NCBI GenBank assembly: GCA_029549845.1
Contig: JAKPIL010000172.1
Span: 1-8,477, forward strand
Source: a bacterium
Lineage (GTDB): Bacteria; Patescibacteriota; Saccharimonadia; Saccharimonadales; UBA4665
DNA: 8,477 nucleotides
Direction of reading: 5' to 3'
In this document: positions 4,548-8,477 of the stretch, piece by piece
Layout of the letters: each line of letters starts with the position of its first letter
How positions within the stretch are numbered: position 1 is the first letter of the stretch
The notes under the pieces: model-generated
What the model saw: only the letters and a program-made list of their open reading frames with translations
What the model was told of the DNA's origin: nothing
The model's database searches: none
Position numbers and translations under genes: made by a program

Positions 4548-5815
4548 CGTAGCTCCTTGTGGCCTTCACGCAGCTGAGCTATGAGGAAGAACGAGCCAGT
4601 TATGACGCCAACTTCTTTGGTGACTTCGCAGAACACAGCATACGCTTCACCTTGGTCGGCACATACGCGGTATTTCACCCCATTTGCCTGTAATACGCTA
4701 GTAATTTCACTTGGTTCCATGGAGGCAATGGGTAAGTCCTGCGTTTTAGAAAAGGTCGTCACTATGACTTCGCTGGCATGCTGTGCAAGCAGTGGAGCAA
4801 TGTCTGCTATTTCCTTACCTTGCTTCAAAGCGAACAAAACAGTCGGTTTTACGCCTTTGTAGAGTTCGGTGAAACTCTGCCAAAACGCGGTCATCTTCTG
4901 GCCATTATGTGCCCCATCCATAATGATGGTTTTTTCACCAACCTTCCGCGCATCCATTCGGCCAGGCACTTGCAGCCCCTGTGTTTTTTGCAACTGTGTC
5001 GCAGTAATGTTTGGCAGGTCGTCACGCTTTGCGAGGTATTTGTAGGCCGCAAACGCGAGGAGCCAGTTGCGCTTTTGGTATGCTGGCATGGTGCCGGGGA
5101 ACTTGTCGCCATACGCCGTGGCAAGCCTATCCTGCTCAAATGTTAGCAGCTCGGCGTCTTCCTGCTGGCTCACCCAGTAACGAACAACCTGCATAATTTC
5201 TGGTGCTTGCGTGTACATGAGCGCAATATTACCCTCGTGAATAATCCCGGCTTTCTGATAGGCAATCTTCCCGAGCGTGTCGCCCAGCACATGCATATGG
5301 TCATAGCCAATATCGGTAATCACGCACAGCTTATCCCGTCGCGCAGCAACATTCGTGCCGTCCTCTAGCCCGCCCATGCCAGTTTCTATGACTGCATAGT
5401 CCACCTTTTCCCGCTCAAAAACCCAGTATGCAAACGCGACGAGCACCTCAAACCACGTTGGTTTTTCAGACACGGTCGCGATGTTGCTCAGAAATTCTTC
5501 AAAGTAGGCGCAGAATTTGTCTGCCGGCAATGGCTCACCGTTTATTTGCACCCGCTCTGCTATGCTATCGACATGCGGCGAAACAATGTATCCAACCTTA
5601 GATCCGGCAGCGTGGAGCAAGGCTGCCGCATAGTACGTTACAGATGTCTTACCACTTGTTCCGGCTACGTGAACTATACGCAGTTTTCGTTCGGGATGCC
5701 CTATGTGCGCCATGAGTCGCTGCATACGGTCAATGGTAATGTTCTGACCCATGACCTTATGTGTCACTTCGTAGTAATCTTGTAGCGCCAGCTCGACGTC
5801 AGCGAGAGATGTCAT
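4544..5815 (-). CDS. folC: Folylpolyglutamate/dihydrofolate synthase
   Basis: A 423-residue Mur-ligase-family enzyme that adds glutamate to folates in the cytoplasm, using ATP. P-loop GTSGKTS is at 52-58 (usual FolC form GTNGKGS). SPHVDSIAERVQING (79-93) is the family's SPHL-ERI-ING box. ETGMGGLEDGTN (144-155) and the ITDIGYDHMHVLG region (166-178) supply Mg-binding residues. Lys188 in YQKAGI is the likely carbamylated lysine, VPGRMD (283-288) matches the PGR box, and DGAHN (300-304) starts the C-terminal domain. Length is typical. ATG 5815 is preferred because GGGGTG (5824-5819) precedes it; GTG 5821 would add two residues. It forms an operon with the DHFR gene (4-bp overlap). No folP or folK is present, so it may act on salvaged folate. 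Confidence 0.93.
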   Translation of the reverse strand: MTSLADVELALQDYYEVTHKVMGQNITIDRMQRLMAHIGHPERKLRIVHVAGTSGKTSVTYYAAALLHAAGSKVGYIVSPHVDSIAERVQINGEPLPADKFCAYFEEFLSNIATVSEKPTWFEVLVAFAYWVFEREKVDYAVIETGMGGLEDGTNVAARRDKLCVITDIGYDHMHVLGDTLGKIAYQKAGIIHEGNIALMYTQAPEIMQVVRYWVSQQEDAELLTFEQDRLATAYGDKFPGTMPAYQKRNWLLAFAAYKYLAKRDDLPNITATQLQKTQGLQVPGRMDARKVGEKTIIMDGAHNGQKMTAFWQSFTELYKGVKPTVLFALKQGKEIADIAPLLAQHASEVIVTTFSKTQDLPIASMEPSEITSVLQANGVKYRVCADQGEAYAVFCEVTKEVGVITGSFFLIAQLREGHKELR

Positions 5816-5832
5816 TTTCACCCCATTACCAT

Positions 5833-5838
5833 ATCATA
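5833..5838 (-). promoter_or_regulatory. Possible -10 element for folC
   Basis: On the minus strand TATGAT (5838-5833) lies about 18 bases before the folC ATG and would give a leader of roughly 11 bases that still contains GGGGTG. No good -35 is visible at 16-18 bases (best CCGAGT), so the call rests on the -10 alone and on the 80-base gap after the upstream gene. Confidence 0.3.
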
Positions 5839-5894
5839 CCTCTGTACGGGGTTTCACTCGGAAAATATACCGTAATGAGAAAAGGATGAATGCC

Positions 5895-8315
5895 CTATTT
5901 GCGCTTATTACCCACAGCCTGTGAGAGTAAGGCAATCATTTCCTCTGGACGGAGGGTTCTCTGTGAGCGTACACGGCGATAATGCCCCTGCATCGTACGG
6001 TCAGTTTCTGGTTTTGTGTAGGTGATATCTACTTCTGGCGGATTCTCAAACCCTACAGGAACAGTACCTGGCTTGGCGCCAATAACATTGCCATACGTAG
6101 CCAAGTCGCGATGTGATGCAAGATAACCCTGTGCAAATGACGCTGCTTTGCCATTGTCAGCCGTTGCTACAGTACTCACCGTTGCTCCTGCTTCACCGTA
6201 AGGAACTTCTATGCCAGTCACTGCCGATGCCGCCGTTTCAGCATGAAGCTCTGCCGGGTTTGAGCCGGCGTACATAGTAACATCACGGCCACTAATATAC
6301 ACCTTTGTCGCATGCTGTAAGGTTGGGTCATTTGCAGTAACTTGTCTACTGATGGTTACGGTATTTCCATTACGGTCGACAACTGGGAATTCTGCATCAA
6401 ACATAAGTTTATCGTCATTTTTACGGCCACGAAATACCCGGTCAAACCATCTGGCACGCCGATGGTCACCTAATCGCAGGTTCTGTTTATAATTATCTTT
6501 CATCCTATCTTCCCATGGGTCACTCGAGAGATATGCATTATTGTATAACCTGCTCCGTACGGGCATTAGCCGTACTTTATCTGGACGAATATCGGTACCA
6601 TGGCCGGCAACTTCATGGCTTAAGGTCCAGAGTGCGCCCATATAGTCTGCGAAGTACTTTCGTAATTCATCTGGGTTTTGTGTTTCTTTCATATGCATCT
6701 CAACGAGTTCAAGTGCAGGGGCACAGAATCCAAGGATCTCAGAAGGATCTTGCTTATCCACGCCCACACCAATTTTCTTCGGATTCCCATGACGCAGCCC
6801 CGCGTTTGACTCAGGGTAAACAAATATACCCGTTATTTTATCGGCGAGTTCACCTCCGCGCATAGCGGAAAACTGCCGTATGAGCCCCTCAAATGCCTCT
6901 ACGGTTTTAGTAGCGGGCGACTTATCGACAAACATAATCCTCAACTCTTTATCTTCGCCTGCAGTATTCTTGAATCTACCACGCAAGATATCTGCTATCC
7001 GTCCATCACGCATTAGGTGTTCATACTTACGCGTATATGCCCACGGCATATCTACTAAGGTGCCGTCATCTTGTAGCGCCTCAGGGCGCAGACGTACCCA
7101 TACCATATCTCGTGGAGTTTTTAGTATCTTGGGAATCATCAACTCTTTCCCGGGAACGAACTTCCAGGCATGCTTTATTGCTTCTTTCATGATTTTTTTG
7201 AAGCGCGGAAGGGGTGGGATAAGGAAAGGAACAAACTTACCGTCATAGTCACGATCTGGGTTCTCGGGCGGGTTATCAACCCCAGGCTCATAATGATCCG
7301 TACGAATAACCTCTACTTCGTCTTTTCCGGGTAGCTCGACGGTCGCTTTCATTGTCACGCCACGCTTTGCGGTGAAGGCTTCATTGATTGCCTTCTGAAA
7401 GGCAGGGTCTGTTTGAACACCCGATTCAACCTTGCGAATCGCGTCTGTGAGTGATGAAAAACCAAGTCGCTTTGCTTCAGCCTGAAGCTGAGCTTTTAGC
7501 TCTTGACTAATTACATCTTGGTTGGCGGTAAGCTTTGGCTTTATTGCATTTACTCCTAGACTACGCACAACTGGTCCTGCATACGCTTTTGCTCGCCTAT
7601 CAGACAAATCGTTGTTTGGTATTTCTGGAACACCAATTTCTTTATCTGTTGAATATTCGTCTGACGACCGACCCGTTATTGTGACTTCGCTTAGTTTTCC
7701 GCCCGCATTAAGTTGAGCGTTGATTGCGTCTGTAAATTTTTTTACGGCAGCAGGGTCAACAGTATCTTTGCCGGCCATATTTGAAGCGGGTGTATCTACG
7801 TTAATAGTTACGGTTTTGCCTGGGGTGATATTTACTACCGCACCCGGTACGAGCACGTCAGGAACAGGATCGAAATATCTATAAATACCATGCGCAGTCC
7901 CATGAAGCTCATCACCTAGATCTTTAGCGGCGGTGAAAGCATTGTGGCTATTTGCGGCCGCATTTACCACCAATAGACCGAGAGCGGTGGCCTTTAGCGC
8001 AGTTTTTGGAGTTACTTCCCAACCATTCCGGCTTAACCATGGGTACATTCGGGTTCCCACTGGAACGCGCTCAATTCCAGGCAACGTCTTGCCGGTAGGC
8101 TCCATAACCACAGAAACATCAAATGGTCTTTCGCGAGCAAAACGTTTACCTAAATACTCTCCCATGACTACCGTTGAGGTTGTATCGGGCGGGAGGCTAG
8201 GGTCAGAAAAATCAGGGTATGTTCGTTCTACCAAAGCGCTGGGGTCAAAACTAATTGCCCTAGGAATACCGTCAGGCTCCTGAACAAATGGGTTTTCTGG
8301 GTGTGGTGTACTCAT
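5895..8315 (-). CDS. Putative membrane-anchored OmpA-like/HExxGH metallopeptidase
   Basis: An 806-residue protein of no family I can name. A polar N-terminus of about 100 residues precedes one hydrophobic stretch (about 105-121, ALKATALGLLVVNAAA), possibly a membrane anchor. Residues about 157-255 resemble an OmpA C-terminal domain: a VTITGRSSDE strand (211-220) and NNDLSDRRAKAY (234-245), matching the peptidoglycan-binding NxxLSxxRA motif. A zinc-peptidase motif HEVAGH sits at 567-572 (His567, Glu568, His572), and NPAELHAETAA (686-696) offers Glu689 or Glu693 as a third zinc ligand, as in gluzincins. It ends in a basic tail. Eight Trp residues, ordinary codon use. The nearest Shine-Dalgarno-like AAGGA is 15 bases before the ATG, too far to be convincing. 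A wall-associated peptidase is plausible; substrate and topology are unknown. Confidence 0.75.
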   Translation of the reverse strand: MSTPHPENPFVQEPDGIPRAISFDPSALVERTYPDFSDPSLPPDTTSTVVMGEYLGKRFARERPFDVSVVMEPTGKTLPGIERVPVGTRMYPWLSRNGWEVTPKTALKATALGLLVVNAAANSHNAFTAAKDLGDELHGTAHGIYRYFDPVPDVLVPGAVVNITPGKTVTINVDTPASNMAGKDTVDPAAVKKFTDAINAQLNAGGKLSEVTITGRSSDEYSTDKEIGVPEIPNNDLSDRRAKAYAGPVVRSLGVNAIKPKLTANQDVISQELKAQLQAEAKRLGFSSLTDAIRKVESGVQTDPAFQKAINEAFTAKRGVTMKATVELPGKDEVEVIRTDHYEPGVDNPPENPDRDYDGKFVPFLIPPLPRFKKIMKEAIKHAWKFVPGKELMIPKILKTPRDMVWVRLRPEALQDDGTLVDMPWAYTRKYEHLMRDGRIADILRGRFKNTAGEDKELRIMFVDKSPATKTVEAFEGLIRQFSAMRGGELADKITGIFVYPESNAGLRHGNPKKIGVGVDKQDPSEILGFCAPALELVEMHMKETQNPDELRKYFADYMGALWTLSHEVAGHGTDIRPDKVRLMPVRSRLYNNAYLSSDPWEDRMKDNYKQNLRLGDHRRARWFDRVFRGRKNDDKLMFDAEFPVVDRNGNTVTISRQVTANDPTLQHATKVYISGRDVTMYAGSNPAELHAETAASAVTGIEVPYGEAGATVSTVATADNGKAASFAQGYLASHRDLATYGNVIGAKPGTVPVGFENPPEVDITYTKPETDRTMQGHYRRVRSQRTLRPEEMIALLSQAVGNKRK

Positions 8316-8341
8316 AATGACTAGTGATGTTCCTTACCCAA

Positions 8342-8395
8342 ATGCGGTTTTGAATCCGAACGGCAGCTAACTAATATGTGGTTTTGAACCCGAAC
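8342..8395. repeat. 20-bp direct repeat pair, 34-bp period
   Basis: ATGCGGTTTTGAATCCGAAC (8342-8361) and 8376-8395 differ at two positions (C/T, T/C). They lie in the gap upstream of the 806-residue gene. Thirty-four bases is close to three helical turns, which suits a pair of protein-binding sites. The TTGAA cores may also act as -35 boxes on the plus strand. Confidence 0.6.
8350..8377 (+). promoter_or_regulatory. Possible plus-strand promoter
   Basis: TTGAAT (8350-8355), a 16-base spacer and TAATAT (8372-8377) form a reasonable sigma70-type promoter pointing right, within the repeat pair. A start site near 8384 would lie within the second repeat and about 44 bases before the ATG at 8428. 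Confidence 0.4.
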
Positions 8396-8427
8396 ACTGT
8401 ATGCATGTGTCGTGGTACGGTAAACGA

Positions 8428-8477
8428 ATGAATCACACCACACCAAGCTTACTAAAGACGACCGTAATGAGATTAAG
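8428..8477 (+). CDS. Possible 5' end of a divergent gene (partial)
   Basis: An ATG at 8428 opens a frame of 16 codons (begins MNHTTPSLLK) that has no stop before the window ends. Support is limited to the upstream promoter-like sequence and the divergent arrangement. No clear Shine-Dalgarno is present, and 16 codons without a stop is not significant. Product unknown. Confidence 0.25.
   Translation, partial: MNHTTPSLLKTTVMRL

Noticed and set aside
8313..8335. Single CTAG (8321-8324) upstream of the 806-residue gene as a TrpR site
   Set aside because: There is no second half-site at 8 bp, and a lone CTAG is not enough.
1..8477. CRISPR array, rRNA, insertion sequence or phage genes
   Set aside because: No regularly spaced repeats, rRNA core sequences, transposase or phage proteins were seen on either strand.

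Overview
The window carries six protein-coding genes on the minus strand, a short leader-peptide ORF, and perhaps the first codons of a plus-strand gene at the right edge. UGA is a normal stop in most of them, so the code is standard (not the UGA-Gly code of Gracilibacteria/Absconditabacteria). Dense packing, 4-bp ATGA overlaps, a folC-folA pair and a large orphan cell-surface-type protein would fit a small-genome bacterium such as a Patescibacteria/CPR member (Saccharibacteria-like). That placement is inference and not firm.

Layout, in the direction of minus-strand transcription (right to left). (1) 8315-5895: an 806-residue protein with one hydrophobic segment, an OmpA-like domain and an HExxGH zinc-peptidase motif. 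(2) 5815-4544 and 4547-4017: folC and a dihydrofolate reductase, overlapping by 4 bp. (3) 3938-281: a tryptophan-control operon. It begins with a sigma70-type promoter whose spacer holds three CTAG half-sites at 8-bp spacing, as in the E. coli trp operator. Next come a TrpR-family repressor (apparently leaderless), a 27-codon leader ORF with Trp codons 17, 18 and 24, a classical four-segment attenuator ending in a terminator, an 867-residue ATP-dependent dikinase with the domain order of rifampin phosphotransferase, and a histidine phosphatase. (4) 280-1: a non-coding tract with two diverged copies of a terminator-containing repeat and two long perfect inverted repeats.

The central observation is region 3. 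The sequence predicts tryptophan control at two levels: repression by TrpR, and ribosome-mediated attenuation. The target is not trp biosynthesis but a phosphotransferase plus a phosphatase. By direct count, TrpR, the dikinase and the phosphatase contain no tryptophan in 1,156 residues, while the three neighbouring proteins contain 16 in 1,405 and the leader peptide has 3 in 27. This is what one expects of proteins made during tryptophan starvation. The arrangement trpR-trpL-target resembles the trpR-trpL-trpBA layout of Chlamydia trachomatis, with a different effector. The dikinase substrate cannot be read from the sequence.
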